Of a DNA stretch of 64,000 nt, positions 34,343 through 43,055 are shown piece after piece. Both the position numbers and the translations under genes were made by a program. The notes beneath the pieces were generated by a model that was given only the letters and a program-made list of their open reading frames with translations, did not search any database and was not told where the DNA came from. Each line of letters begins with the position of its first letter. The stretch's first letter is position 1. Origin of the DNA: Pseudomonas sp. GGS8 (GTDB lineage: Bacteria > Pseudomonadota > Gammaproteobacteria > Pseudomonadales > Pseudomonadaceae); assembly GCF_024168645.1 (NCBI RefSeq), contig NZ_JALJWF010000001.1, positions 310,001 through 374,000 on the forward strand. The letters are read 5' to 3'.

Positions 34343-35263
34343 TTACCCACCAATGGACGTTTTCCAACTCGCCGACTCGTCAGGCGATAACGGACGGTCC
34401 GCGAGCATATCCAACAGCGCCTGCACTGCTGCCGTTGGTGCTTTGTCGGGCGCAACCACCAAGGCAAACTCGCGATCGATACGCGGCGTCACCGGCACTA
34501 TCCGCAGGCCTTGGCGATGGGTCGGCAGGGTCATTTCCGGTACCAGGGTTACACCGATGTTTTCCCGCACCAAGGTGAACGCACTGCTCCACTCTCGCAC
34601 CTCGGCCCGCACATCCAGCAATTGCAACCCGGCATCAGCCGCCAGGCTGCGGGCATTGGTCGAACACCCCCCCGTGGCCAGCACAAAGGGTTGCTCCGCC
34701 AGTTCCACCAGTGAGACGCCCTCTTCGTTCGAGCGACGCGCCAAAGGATGGCCACCAGGCAGAACCGCCACCCAGGCATCACGCCCCAAACGCCCGGCAT
34801 TGCGCGCGGGCGCCGGGTTCAACGCCACGCCGACATCCACCAGCCCGGCACTGAGCAACGTTTCCACTTCATCGTCGCTGACCTCCAGCGCCACCACTTG
34901 AATGCCGGGATACAGCCGATTGAACTGGCGCAGCAGTGGCGGCAGAAAGGTCGCCAGCACCAAAGGAAAACTGGCCAGACGAATCGTCCCGCGCTGGATG
35001 CCTTTAGCGGCGTCGACGGTGCTGCGAATATTTTCCAGGGCACCGAGCATGGTTCGCGCCTGTTCGATCACCGGCAAGCCAATGGCGGTTGGCAAGGTCT
35101 GGCGGTTTTCCCGGCTGAACAGCTGAACGCCCAGGGTTTCTTCGATCAAGGCCAGTGCCTGGCTGGCACCCGATTGGGTCATGCCGACCCGCTCAGCGGC
35201 GCGGGTAATGTTGCCGGTATCGGCCACCGCCACCACCATTCGCCAATGCATCAGGTTCATCAT
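34343..35263 (-). CDS. LysR family transcriptional regulator
   Basis: 306 residues. The HTH is NITRAAERVGMTQSGASQAL, then ALIEETLGVQLFSREN, followed by the effector domain (IRLASFPLVLATFLPPLLRQ). Divergent from a glutathione transferase gene with a 99-base gap, which contains the inverted CTTTC...GAAAG pair (35272 and 35293). Probably the regulator of that transferase; inducer unknown. Confidence 0.9.
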   Translation of the reverse strand: MMNLMHWRMVVAVADTGNITRAAERVGMTQSGASQALALIEETLGVQLFSRENRQTLPTAIGLPVIEQARTMLGALENIRSTVDAAKGIQRGTIRLASFPLVLATFLPPLLRQFNRLYPGIQVVALEVSDDEVETLLSAGLVDVGVALNPAPARNAGRLGRDAWVAVLPGGHPLARRSNEEGVSLVELAEQPFVLATGGCSTNARSLAADAGLQLLDVRAEVREWSSAFTLVRENIGVTLVPEMTLPTHRQGLRIVPVTPRIDREFALVVAPDKAPTAAVQALLDMLADRPLSPDESASWKTSIGG

Positions 35264-35362
35264 GGCAGTAGCTTTCCTAATGGTAGTTTTCTGAAAGATT
35301 AATTTTACCGAGGGTGCCGCGCACTATGACACTGGCGCAAATCCGCAACCAGAGCCCTGCCC

Positions 35363-35965
35363 ATGAAGTTGTATTACGCCCCGCAAGCCTGCTCATTGGC
35401 GCCGCACATTGTGCTGCGTGAACTGGAGCTGCCATTCGAGCTGGTCCGCGTCGACAACAGCAGCAAGAAAACCGTCACCGGCGATGACTTCCTCGCCATC
35501 AACCCCAAAGGCTACGTCGCGGCATTGCAACTGGATAACGGTGATGTGCTGACCGAAGGCCCGGCGATCCTGCAGTACCTGGCGGATCTGCACCCGGAGG
35601 CAAACCTGGCACCGGCGAGCGGAACGTTCGAGCGGGTGCGGTTACAGGAATGGTTGAACTTCGTTTCGACCGAGATTCATGGTGGGCTGGGTTGGCTGTT
35701 CAATCCGCAGTTTCCGGACGAGGTGAAGGCGCTCATCAAAGAGAAGCTGTTCAAGCGTTTTGCCGTGTTGAACCGGACACTGGAGCGGCAGGATTACTTG
35801 ATGGCCGGCCGGTTCAGTGTTGCCGACGCGTATCTGTTTACCGTATTGCGTTGGGCGCCCTTGTTCGGGATTGATATGAACCAATGGCCGGCGTTGGCAC
35901 GGTTTCAAGCGCGCAATGATCAGCGGCCAAGCGTGAAAGCGGCGTTGGCGGCGGAGTTAGCGTAA
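35363..35965 (+). CDS. Glutathione transferase GstA-like (beta class)
   Basis: 200 residues. MKLYYAPQACSLAPHIVLRE is the beta-class start with the catalytic Cys10; KGYVAALQLDNGDVLTEGPA holds the glutathione-binding Pro region and the EGPAI motif. The C-terminal domain ends FSVADAYLFTVLRWAPLFGI. Cytoplasmic detoxification enzyme using glutathione. Divergent from the LysR gene, probably its target. Confidence 0.92.
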   Translation: MKLYYAPQACSLAPHIVLRELELPFELVRVDNSSKKTVTGDDFLAINPKGYVAALQLDNGDVLTEGPAILQYLADLHPEANLAPASGTFERVRLQEWLNFVSTEIHGGLGWLFNPQFPDEVKALIKEKLFKRFAVLNRTLERQDYLMAGRFSVADAYLFTVLRWAPLFGIDMNQWPALARFQARNDQRPSVKAALAAELA

Positions 35966-35978
35966 GGCTTTAGATCGC

Positions 35979-36044
35979 TTCGCGGGCAAGCCCGCTCCCA
36001 CAAGGTCACCACTGTTCCCTGTGGGAGCGGGCTTGCCCGCGATA
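35979..36044. repeat. REP doublet, compact
   Basis: CGCTTCGCGGGCAAGCCCGC and its inverted copy with only about 15 bases between. It separates the GstA-like and OpuAC-type genes, which converge. Confidence 0.88.
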
Positions 36045-36067
36045 GCTATCTGTCAAACTCTGCTGGA

Positions 36068-37081
36068 CTACAAACTCGAACTCACCTTCGTGGCCACCTC
36101 ACCCGGCACCCACCCCTTCCACACCTGCGGCTGATCGCGCAAAAACGCTTCGGCGACCTGACGCGGTGGCTGGCGTTTTTCGCTCATTTGCGCAAGCGTC
36201 TGGTTCAGCAGATCGATCGGCAAATCGACCTTTTCGAAGAACGCCACCAGGTCCGGGTACTGCACCTTGAACGGTGCCGACACGCCGATGGCCAGGCTGG
36301 CCGGCATCGAACGCGTGCCCTTGGGATTCGGATGATTAGCATCGGCCAGGGTTTTCCAGGCTTGCGCGTCGAACGACGGCTCTTCGAGTTTCACCAGTTT
36401 GAAGCGCCCCAACAGTGGCGTCGGCGACCAGTAGTAGAACAGCACCGGTTTGCCACGGCGGATCGATGAAGCGACCTCGGCATCCAGCGCCGCGCCGGAA
36501 CCGGTGCGGAAGTTGACGTAGCTGGCGGTCAGGTCATAGGCCTTGAGTTTCTGGCTGTTGACGATCTCCGACGTCCAGCCGGTCGGGCTGTTGAGGAAGC
36601 GTCCGCGGCTTGGGTCTTCGGGGTCGCGGAATACGTCCTTGTAGCGGACTAGGTCGGCGACGGATTTCAGCTCCGGCGCCAAGGGTTTAATGCCACGTTC
36701 CGGGTCGCCCTTGATCACGTATTCCGGCACCCACCAGCCTTCAGTGGCGCCTTTGACGGTATCGCCCAAACCAAACACTTTGCCCTCCGATGCCGCCTTG
36801 ACCCAAGCCGGACTGCGCCCGGCCCACTCTTCGCCGATCACCTGGATGTCGTTCTTGGCCAACGCGGCTTCGAGGCTGACGGTGCTGCCAGGCAAGGTGT
36901 CGGTCGGATAGCCATAACCTTTCTCGACGATCAGCCGCAGGATCTCGGTGATCAGGCTGCCGCTTTCCCAGGTGATGTCGCCGAAATGGATGGGTGTGTG
37001 TTTTTCAACGGCGGGAACATGGCCAGCCACAAGGCTCAGGGCCAGCAGCGAACTGCCGAGCAGGTTTTTGATCGATCTCAT
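36068..37081 (-). CDS. OpuAC/ProX-type ABC transporter substrate-binding protein
   Basis: 337 residues from the ATG at 37081 with CGGAGG upstream. The signal peptide is MRSIKNLLGSSLLALSLVAG, cleaved near VPA. The OpuAC signature is present (IHFGDITWESGSLITEILRL, LPGSTVSLEAALAKNDIQVI, then PVLFYYWSPTPLLGR as the aromatic binding box). It should bind a quaternary-amine or related osmolyte in the periplasm. No permease or ATPase gene is adjacent. The ATG overlaps the stop of an ECF sigma gene (ATGA), an unusual pairing. Confidence 0.88.
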   Translation of the reverse strand: MRSIKNLLGSSLLALSLVAGHVPAVEKHTPIHFGDITWESGSLITEILRLIVEKGYGYPTDTLPGSTVSLEAALAKNDIQVIGEEWAGRSPAWVKAASEGKVFGLGDTVKGATEGWWVPEYVIKGDPERGIKPLAPELKSVADLVRYKDVFRDPEDPSRGRFLNSPTGWTSEIVNSQKLKAYDLTASYVNFRTGSGAALDAEVASSIRRGKPVLFYYWSPTPLLGRFKLVKLEEPSFDAQAWKTLADANHPNPKGTRSMPASLAIGVSAPFKVQYPDLVAFFEKVDLPIDLLNQTLAQMSEKRQPPRQVAEAFLRDQPQVWKGWVPGEVATKVSSSL

Positions 37082-37641
37082 GCGGACCTCCGGGTCTGGG
37101 GTGTTCGGTTCAAGGACGTTCGGTTCAGGGGTTCGTTGGCGCTGTGCAGCGCGCACAGCGCCTGGGAACGGGTCATGTAAACGCTGACCGAACGCTGGGA
37201 AATGCCCAGTTCGGCGGCGATTTGCGGGTAGGTCAGGCCGTCGACTCGCGACAACAGAAACGCTGCCCTGACCTTGCCTGGCAGGCGGTCGAGGGTTCGA
37301 TCCAGGCGCTTCAGGGTCTGGGAGAACTGCGCCAGGTCTTCAGGCGATGGCCCGCCGACCGGGTCACCCGGCAGTAATTGCTCGAGGTGTTGGCGCTCCA
37401 GATCCCGGCGGCGCCACAGCTGATAAATCAATCGCCGGGCGATGGTGGTGAGCAAGGCGCGGGGTTCGCGAATCGGCGCCAGGCCTGGCGACTCGAGCAA
37501 TTGCACGAAGGTTTCGGCGGCAATGTCTTCGACACTGGGACTGGCCCCCAGATGTCGGCGCAGACGTAAGCACAGCCAGGTGTAGTGGGCGCGGAACAAT
37601 CCGCCCACGTCGTTGCGATGGGAAAGGTTGGCGCCGGACAT
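37078..37641 (-). CDS. FecI-like ECF sigma factor
   Basis: 187 residues. Region 2 is in LFRAHYTWLCLRLRRHLGAS, PSVEDIAAETFVQLL; region 4 is LDRLPGKVRAAFLLSRVDGL, then TYPQIAAELGISQRSVSVYM. The last residues (ANEPLNRTSLNRTPQT) contain a short duplication. It resembles FecI iron-type factors, but no FecR anti-sigma or TonB receptor gene follows; instead it overlaps the OpuAC-type binding-protein gene. Its target promoters and signal are unknown. Confidence 0.88.
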   Translation of the reverse strand: MSGANLSHRNDVGGLFRAHYTWLCLRLRRHLGASPSVEDIAAETFVQLLESPGLAPIREPRALLTTIARRLIYQLWRRRDLERQHLEQLLPGDPVGGPSPEDLAQFSQTLKRLDRTLDRLPGKVRAAFLLSRVDGLTYPQIAAELGISQRSVSVYMTRSQALCALHSANEPLNRTSLNRTPQTRRSA

Positions 37642-37783
37642 AGGGGCTCCTTGGGCTAGGGGTCGCTGAATGTCCGGTGATCCGGTGGCGCGATCCTAGC
37701 AAGGAGCCTTATTCGTTAAAAATACTTAAAAAGAATTTTTATATTCCATAAATGAATTTACATAAATGGCGCCTGATACATCG

Positions 37784-37851
37784 CTATCGCGGGCAAGCCA
37801 CGCTCCCACAAGTCCACCGAAACTCTGTGGGAGCGTGGCTTGCCCGCGATT
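37784..37851. repeat. REP doublet (REPIN-like)
   Basis: TATCGCGGGCAAGCCACGCT and its inverted copy ending CTTGCCCGCGATT, with about 20 bases between. Situated between the ECF gene's upstream region and the PhnD-like gene. The 42 bases before it (37708-37760) are strongly AT-rich. Confidence 0.88.
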
Positions 37852-37880
37852 GATGGGACTGTCGGCACAATCCTCAAGCC

Positions 37881-38672
37881 TCATCGCAACCGACCATACC
37901 CCAACGCTTCGGCCTCTTGCTGGTAGTCGAGCACGACCTGATAGTCGCTCTCGCTGGCGGGCAACACTTCTTGCAGACCCAATGTCTCGGCGACGTCGGG
38001 CAGTTCCTTCAACGTCTGATTCATCACCTGTCGAAGCTGTTCAGCCTGCTCATCCGTGGTGCCTGCGGCTGCGATGTATGGCAACGTCGGACTGAATGCC
38101 GTGCGCGCCAATACTCGCAGGCCCGTGAGTTCTGCCTGGGCATACTGCGCCAGGTAGGCGAAGGTCACGCTGTCGATGGCGGCCAGGTCCGCCAGGTTCT
38201 CACGCAGCCAACGCAGGCTTTCGCGGTGGCTGCCGCTGATGGCGACACGGGAAAAAAACTGCCCGTCGCGGTGCAGCGGCGCCAGTCGGTGACGCAACAG
38301 ATTCATGCCACTGTTGGAGTCTTCGCCGTTGATCACACCACGGCTGCCGCGCAAGGCCGCCAAGGCCCTTCGAGGGTCATCGGCGCGAATCAGCAACAGG
38401 CTGCAATGGCTGCCGCCGTTGCTGTCCGGGAGTTCATAGCGAGGACGACCGATGACCCGGACGCGACCGCGCAAGGCGGTCATCAAGGGGTAGCCGCAGG
38501 TTTGGGTCAGCAGCAGATGCGGGGATAGCCAAAGGTCCATCAGCGACAGCCCTTCGGCATCGAGGCGAGTGCTGCCAAGGCGTTCGACGATCTGCGTCAG
38601 CCAACGCTCGTTGGCCTGGCGGATCGGCTCGGGGGCGATGTACATCAGTAGTTCTGCGAGGTGTTGTGTCAT
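37881..38672 (-). CDS. PhnD-like binding protein without signal peptide
   Basis: 263 residues from the ATG at 38672 (MTQHLAELLMYIAPEPIRQA). The frame continues to 38834 but then crosses a type-2 repeat. The two-lobed PhnD/SsuA-type fold is indicated by LSPHLLLTQTCGYPLMTALR, then SLLLIRADDPRRALAALRGS and RESLRWLRENLADLAAIDSV, the family's typical motif order. The family binds phosphonate, phosphite or similar in the periplasm, but this protein lacks a signal sequence, as do several Pseudomonas relatives. No ABC partner genes are adjacent. Confidence 0.82.
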   Translation of the reverse strand: MTQHLAELLMYIAPEPIRQANERWLTQIVERLGSTRLDAEGLSLMDLWLSPHLLLTQTCGYPLMTALRGRVRVIGRPRYELPDSNGGSHCSLLLIRADDPRRALAALRGSRGVINGEDSNSGMNLLRHRLAPLHRDGQFFSRVAISGSHRESLRWLRENLADLAAIDSVTFAYLAQYAQAELTGLRVLARTAFSPTLPYIAAAGTTDEQAEQLRQVMNQTLKELPDVAETLGLQEVLPASESDYQVVLDYQQEAEALGYGRLR

Positions 38673-38711
38673 CGAAACATTCCCATACAACGAAAGTCCC
38701 CTGTAGGAGAG

Positions 38712-38850
38712 CCTGTGTGGCGAGGGGGCTTGCCCCCGTTCGGCTGCGCAGCAGTCGTAAAACCATTGCATGCGGTGTACCTGATACACCGCGATTGCAG
38801 GTTTTAGGGCCGCTTCGCAGCCCAACGGGGACAAGCCCCCTCGCCACAGG
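38712..38850. repeat. Type-2 intergenic repeat (about 140 bp)
   Basis: Terminal inverted repeats CTGTGTGGCGAGGGGGCTTG and CAAGCCCCCTCGCCACAGG; inner modules TTCGGCTGCGCAGCAGTCGT and GGGCCGCTTCGCAGCCCAAC. The central palindrome (GCGGTGTACCTGATACACCGC) is specific to this copy. Upstream of the PhnD-like gene. Confidence 0.87.
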
Positions 38851-38865
38851 GGAACTCATGCGCAA

Positions 38866-39807
38866 TTAGTGAAACGGATGCCGCGGGCTGTCAATCGGCC
38901 TCACCCCATGCTGACGCACCCACTGGCCATAACCCTGCACCAGAAACCCGCCACTGCGCGCCAGCCATTGCTCGCGATGCGCGCGGTACACCCGTGGCAA
39001 GTCGTACCAGGGCAGCCCCGGCAAGTCGTGGTGCACCAAGTGCAGATTGAGGTTCAGAAACAGCCAGCGCCACGGCCAAGCCGCCTCATTGATGACAGTG
39101 CGTTGCTCCGGTTGTGCACGGGGACGGTGTTCATAGTAGGAGCGAATCATCGCAATCGACAGCGCCGGCACGCTGATCAGCAACAGGTACTGCCAGACCG
39201 GCAACACGCTGTAGCGTGCGATGAACGCCAGCAACAACAGAGTCAACGCACCGTGGCTCAGCCACATTAACCAGGCTTGGCGCTCACCCGTTTTCAGCCG
39301 TTGCAGCTCCTCCCGCGCCAGCGCCAGCAAGGCCAGTGGCGCACCGAGGACCAAGCGCCCGAGCACGGTTTTGTTCAGCCAGTGCAGGCCCTGTTCGAAC
39401 AGCGAACTGCGCTGCCACTGTTCAGCGCTCAGGTAACGGCTTTCCGGGTCGCGACCGGGGATGGTCAGGTCTTCGTCGCGGTGATGCAGCAAATGGCTGT
39501 CGCGGTACAAGGTGTAGGGATACCAGACCGCAAACGGCGCATAACCGAGGACTTTATTCAGCATTGGCCAACGGGTGGGATGGCCGTGCAGCAATTCGTG
39601 CTGCACCGACAACCACAACACCAGCAGTGGAGTCAGCAACAACGTGCTCCACCAGAGCCCCAACCGGGCGCTGCCCAGCACAATACTGAACCAGCCGACG
39701 TAAACGCCGATCAGCAGCAGCCAGGTTGGCCACTCGGTGCGCGCAGTGAAACGTTGGCGCAGGGTTTCGATTTCTTTACGGTGGGCAGCGTCGAAGTAAT
39801 GGGGCAT
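38866..39807 (-). CDS. Membrane fatty acid desaturase
   Basis: 313 residues with four to five hydrophobic segments and the three His boxes: HELLHGHPT, HLLHHRDED and HLVHHDLPGLPWY (in LHLVHHDLPGLPWYDLP). The final box ends HREQWLARSGGFLVQGYGQW. It introduces a double bond into membrane acyl chains using a di-iron centre; position specificity cannot be inferred. ATG at 39807. Neighbours give no further clue. Confidence 0.9.
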   Translation of the reverse strand: MPHYFDAAHRKEIETLRQRFTARTEWPTWLLLIGVYVGWFSIVLGSARLGLWWSTLLLTPLLVLWLSVQHELLHGHPTRWPMLNKVLGYAPFAVWYPYTLYRDSHLLHHRDEDLTIPGRDPESRYLSAEQWQRSSLFEQGLHWLNKTVLGRLVLGAPLALLALAREELQRLKTGERQAWLMWLSHGALTLLLLAFIARYSVLPVWQYLLLISVPALSIAMIRSYYEHRPRAQPEQRTVINEAAWPWRWLFLNLNLHLVHHDLPGLPWYDLPRVYRAHREQWLARSGGFLVQGYGQWVRQHGVRPIDSPRHPFH

Positions 39808-39892
39808 GGCTTTGCTCAGAACGGGAACCAGTCCCCCTCTGTGCTACGGCGCCGGGATTTCTTGCAGATTGTTTGGTTATTTCGATAGACGC

Positions 39893-39922
39893 AAAAAACA
39901 GGAGCCCGAGGGCTCGGGCTCC
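39893..39922 (-). terminator. Terminator of the small Lys-rich gene
   Basis: GGAGCCCGAG with GGCTCGGGCTCC: on the minus strand the stem is followed by TGTTTTTTG. It sits 13 bases past the stop of the 36-residue gene. Confidence 0.85.
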
Positions 39923-39934
39923 GTGGACGCGGGA

Positions 39935-40045
39935 TCAGTGGCCGAACACATTCACTTTCTTGGCCTTCTTGTCCGCGCGTTTTTCAATCGCGGTTTTCGT
40001 CGGCTTTTTCTTCGCGGCTTTCTTTGAATCCATACCTTTGGACAT
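39935..40045 (-). CDS. Small Lys/Ala-rich basic protein
   Basis: 36 residues from the ATG at 40045 (MSKGMDSKKAAKKKPTKTAI, then EKRADKKAKKVNVFGH). It is extremely basic (14 or so Lys) and helical, like small nucleoid- or ribosome-associated proteins annotated as hypothetical in Pseudomonas. A terminator directly follows, supporting it as a real transcription unit. The frame to 40132 is open but has no start signals. Function unknown. Confidence 0.7.
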   Translation of the reverse strand: MSKGMDSKKAAKKKPTKTAIEKRADKKAKKVNVFGH

Positions 40046-40147
40046 GATGCGTACTCCACTCACAGGGGATGTGAGATCAGGTATACACCTATCCCGGCGC
40101 GCGTGTTCTTTTATAATCTGCGCCCTGCCCACCGACTGTCCGAGCCC

Positions 40148-40564
40148 ATGCCCAACACCCAGTACACCTTGCTCGACGAGCCATTATGGCCGTTGATGAA
40201 CAAGTTTTACCGCGCCCACCAATCGTCGATGAAAGCGGTGCGAGACGCTCAATTGTGGGTCGCCAAACGTGAAGAGATCATCGCGGCACTGTGTTTGCGG
40301 CCGGTGGCCGGCGGGCATTGGCTGACCGGGCTGTTTGTTGACCCGAGCTGTCGCGAACAAGGGATCGCCGCGACGTTGATCGCTCATGCTGTCAAGCACC
40401 TTGAAGAACCGGTCTGGCTGTTCTGCCATCCGGATTTGCGTGGCTTTTATGAGCGTCGCGGTTTTACCTTCGACCCACCCCTGCCCTACGCCTTGGCCGA
40501 ACGATTGAGCCGTTATGCGCGCAGCAAGCCGATGATTGCCATGGGCCTGGAACCGACACATTAA
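40148..40564 (+). CDS. GNAT family N-acetyltransferase
   Basis: 138 residues from the ATG at 40148 (MPNTQYTLLDEPLWPLMNKF). The acetyl-CoA loop is LTGLFVDPSCREQGIAATLI and the C-terminus has LRGFYERRGFTFDPPLPYAL, the usual GNAT end. Substrate unknown. Single gene, convergent with def. Confidence 0.9.
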   Translation: MPNTQYTLLDEPLWPLMNKFYRAHQSSMKAVRDAQLWVAKREEIIAALCLRPVAGGHWLTGLFVDPSCREQGIAATLIAHAVKHLEEPVWLFCHPDLRGFYERRGFTFDPPLPYALAERLSRYARSKPMIAMGLEPTH

Positions 40565-40606
40565 ATATCCATGAAGATCAAATGTGGGACATTGGTTTTG
40601 CGGCGG

Positions 40607-41146
40607 TCAGTCGTCCGCGGTCGGATCAAGGTCCGGGAACATCACTTCGGTAAACCCGAACTTGCTGAAGTCTGTGATACGCGAGGGGTATAACCGGCCG
40701 ATCAGGTGATCGCATTCATGCTGCACCACCCGCGCATGAAATCCCGAGGCAATGCGCACGATCGGCTCGCCCTTGGGATCGAAGCCTTCATAGCGAATCT
40801 GCTGATAGCGATCCACCGCACCGCGCAGGCCTGGCACCGACAGGCAGCCTTCGAAACCTTCTTCGAGGGTCGGGCTCAATGGCGTGATCAGCGGATTGAT
40901 CAGAATCGTCTGCGGCACTGCTTCAGCGTCGGGATAGCGTTCGCTGTGCTCAAAACCGAAGATCACCAGTTGCAGGTCGACACCGATCTGCGGCGCGGCC
41001 AGGCCGACCCCGCCGACGCTTTCCATGGTCTGGAACATGTCGTCGATCAGTTGCCACAATTCGGCGCTGTCGAACATTTCCGCCGGCACTGGTGGAGCGA
41101 TGCGCAGCAGGCGTTCATCGCCCATTTTCAGAATTTCACGGATCAT
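40607..41146 (-). CDS. def: Peptide deformylase, second copy type
   Basis: 179 residues with all three deformylase motifs: [16 protein letters not shown] (GxGLAAxQ), [14 protein letters not shown] (EGCLS) and [17 protein letters not shown] (HEXXH as HECDH). A metalloenzyme that removes the formyl group from nascent Met. Pseudomonads often have a second def besides the one near fmt; the location here (beside yihY, not fmt) suggests the auxiliary copy. Translation is coupled to yihY by the ATGA overlap at 41143-41146. Confidence 0.92.
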   Translation of the reverse strand: MIREILKMGDERLLRIAPPVPAEMFDSAELWQLIDDMFQTMESVGGVGLAAPQIGVDLQLVIFGFEHSERYPDAEAVPQTILINPLITPLSPTLEEGFEGCLSVPGLRGAVDRYQQIRYEGFDPKGEPIVRIASGFHARVVQHECDHLIGRLYPSRITDFSKFGFTEVMFPDLDPTADD

Positions 41147-42087
41147 TTTATGACTTCGTCAGTGGTCGGCTGGATTGAGTGATCTCGTCCCAGTCCTGAC
41201 ACATGCTGTTTGGGTTCTTCGTGCACCTTTTCGCCAGGTTTCTTGCCTTCGGACGACATGTGCTCGATCACCGCGTTCATTTCCGCTCCGAGCAGCAGCA
41301 CCGCGGCGGAAATATAGAAATACAGCAACAACACGATGATCGCGCCGATACTGCCATACATGGCGTTGTAGTTGGCGAAGGTTTTAACGTACAGACCGAA
41401 GCCCAGCGAAGCGACGATCCACACCACCACAGACAACACCGCACCCGGGGTGATGAAGCGAAACTCTTGTTTGACGTCGGGCATGACGTAATAAATCAAC
41501 GCCACCGCCATCATCAACAGAATAACGATCACCGGCCAACGCGCGATGGTCCAGACCGTCACGATAAAATCTTCGAGGCCCACTTGCGACGCAATCCAGG
41601 CCATCACCTGCGGCCCGAGCACCATCAGCGCAGCGGCGGCCAGCAGCATGCCGGCGATGCCGATGGTGTAGAAAATCGACAACGGAAAACGCTTCCAGAT
41701 CGGACGGCCTTCGACCACGTCGTACGCGGCGTTCATCGCACTCATCATCAGCCGCACACCGGCGGACGCGGTCCACAGGGCGATCACAATACCCACCGAG
41801 AGCAAACCACCCTTGGATTGCTGGAGCTGGTCGATCACCGGGTTCACCTGTTCCAGCGCCTGGGGCGGCAGCACCAGTTCCGATTGCAGGCGCAGCCAGG
41901 AGAAGAAGTCCGGCAAGTGCAGGAAGCCGATCAGGGCGATCAGGAACAAAATGAAAGGAAACAGCGAGAACAGCATCTGATAGGCGAGCGCCGAGGCATA
42001 GGTCGACATCTCGTCAGCGACGAACTCGGTGACCGTACGCATCATCACGCGATGCAGGGGCAGACCTTTCATGGTCGGGAAAAACAT
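41143..42087 (-). CDS. YihY/BrkB family membrane protein
   Basis: 314 residues from the ATG at 42087 with AAGGAGA upstream. Six transmembrane helices with the YihY layout ([60 protein letters not shown]). Members were once called RNase BN, a misassignment. Their role is unknown and some look like exporters or membrane shape factors. The first gene of a two-gene operon with def. Confidence 0.9.
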   Translation of the reverse strand: MFFPTMKGLPLHRVMMRTVTEFVADEMSTYASALAYQMLFSLFPFILFLIALIGFLHLPDFFSWLRLQSELVLPPQALEQVNPVIDQLQQSKGGLLSVGIVIALWTASAGVRLMMSAMNAAYDVVEGRPIWKRFPLSIFYTIGIAGMLLAAAALMVLGPQVMAWIASQVGLEDFIVTVWTIARWPVIVILLMMAVALIYYVMPDVKQEFRFITPGAVLSVVVWIVASLGFGLYVKTFANYNAMYGSIGAIIVLLLYFYISAAVLLLGAEMNAVIEHMSSEGKKPGEKVHEEPKQHVSGLGRDHSIQPTTDEVIK

Positions 42088-42206
42088 TAGCGTCTCCTTT
42101 CGCCGCAAAAAGGTGGATGTCATGGCGACTCAGGGGGCCGTTTTCTACAACAAAGTAGCCTACTTGGCGACTTTGAAACAATTTCCTTGCTCAAGTTCAA
42201 GCTGAC

Positions 42207-42236
42207 ACAAAAACGGCCATCCGTGGATGGCCGTTT
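42207..42236 (-). terminator. Terminator of csbD-like gene
   Basis: AAACGGCCATCC, GT, GGATGGCCGTTT: a stem of 12 bases; on the minus strand it is followed by a T run (GTTTTTGTG). Placed 23 bases after the CsbD gene's stop. Confidence 0.88.
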
Positions 42237-42258
42237 ACATTACTCGTCAAACGCCGGG

Positions 42259-42450
42259 TTACGCCTTATCGATGCCTTTTTTGAGCGCATCCTTGGCTTT
42301 GCCGATCGCTTGCTGAGCTTCGCCCTTCTTCTCTTGCACCGCGCCTTCGGTGCGCAGTCTGTCGTTACCAGTGGCCTTGCCGACGCCTTGTTTGACGTTG
42401 CCGGCCGCTTCGTTTGCCATGCCTTTAACTTTATCGCCAGTGCTGCTCAT
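42259..42450 (-). CDS. CsbD family stress protein
   Basis: 63 residues, [20 protein letters not shown] followed by [20 protein letters not shown], the CsbD repeat. These small hydrophilic proteins rise under general stress in many bacteria; molecular role unknown. GGAG (in aggagaaat) before the ATG supports the start. A terminator follows. Confidence 0.92.
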   Translation of the reverse strand: MSSTGDKVKGMANEAAGNVKQGVGKATGNDRLRTEGAVQEKKGEAQQAIGKAKDALKKGIDKA

Positions 42451-42651
42451 GGTATTTCTCCTGTGAACATTTCAACGGGGAAAGTCATTACACAAGAATT
42501 GACCGGGGGCTTTGGTACGGAGTTTCATTTATTTTCCAACAGAACATTTCATGATTCTGCACAGGTTAGGCTTTATGTTTGCGGGCTTTGCCCCGAGAAT
42601 GCGCAACGTATTCAGGCCATGGCGCTGAAGATCCAATCCCGTAGGAATGCT

Positions 42652-43029
42652 ATGAAACTCGATAAAAAACAGGCCATTGCCCGCAGAAACCAGGAACTCG
42701 GCGGTGCCGTGCTTGGCATCAACAACTGCCACTTCACCGAATTGAACCGCAACCGCAATATTTTCTGGTTCGATATCCCGGTCGCGCGCCTGGCCATTGG
42801 TCAATACGAATGGATTCACTTGCTGATGCACACCCCGGATACCGACGAACTGCTGCACCTGAAAGTGCCGACGGTGTTCCTGCGCGAAAAGCTGGAAGGC
42901 CTGGTGGTGCGTAACCAGGGCAAACGCAAGGCTGCATTGAGCCTGGAACTGAGCGCCGACAAGGACTCATACCTGCAGGACATGCGCCCGGCGGGTACCA
43001 ACGTCAATTTTGCGCAGTTCCGCCAGTAA
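42652..43029 (+). CDS. Hypothetical conserved protein (125 residues)
   Basis: From the ATG at 42652 (MKLDKKQAIARRNQELGGAV) with TAGGAA upstream; a longer in-frame start is at 42619 and the frame opens much earlier without coding character. It has HFTELNRNRNIFWFDIPVAR, then WIHLLMHTPDTDELLHLKVP, no signal peptide or membrane segment. The family is known to me only as a hypothetical of Pseudomonas. Divergent from the CsbD gene, 201 bases apart. Confidence 0.72.
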   Translation: MKLDKKQAIARRNQELGGAVLGINNCHFTELNRNRNIFWFDIPVARLAIGQYEWIHLLMHTPDTDELLHLKVPTVFLREKLEGLVVRNQGKRKAALSLELSADKDSYLQDMRPAGTNVNFAQFRQ

Positions 43030-43055
43030 TCCTCTCAAGCAATCAAAGAGTCCCC

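Noticed and set aside
38673..38834. Upstream extension of the PhnD-like frame
   Set aside because: The extension is translated from a type-2 repeat and gives no signal peptide; the same repeat yields similar junk peptides elsewhere (18862-18935).
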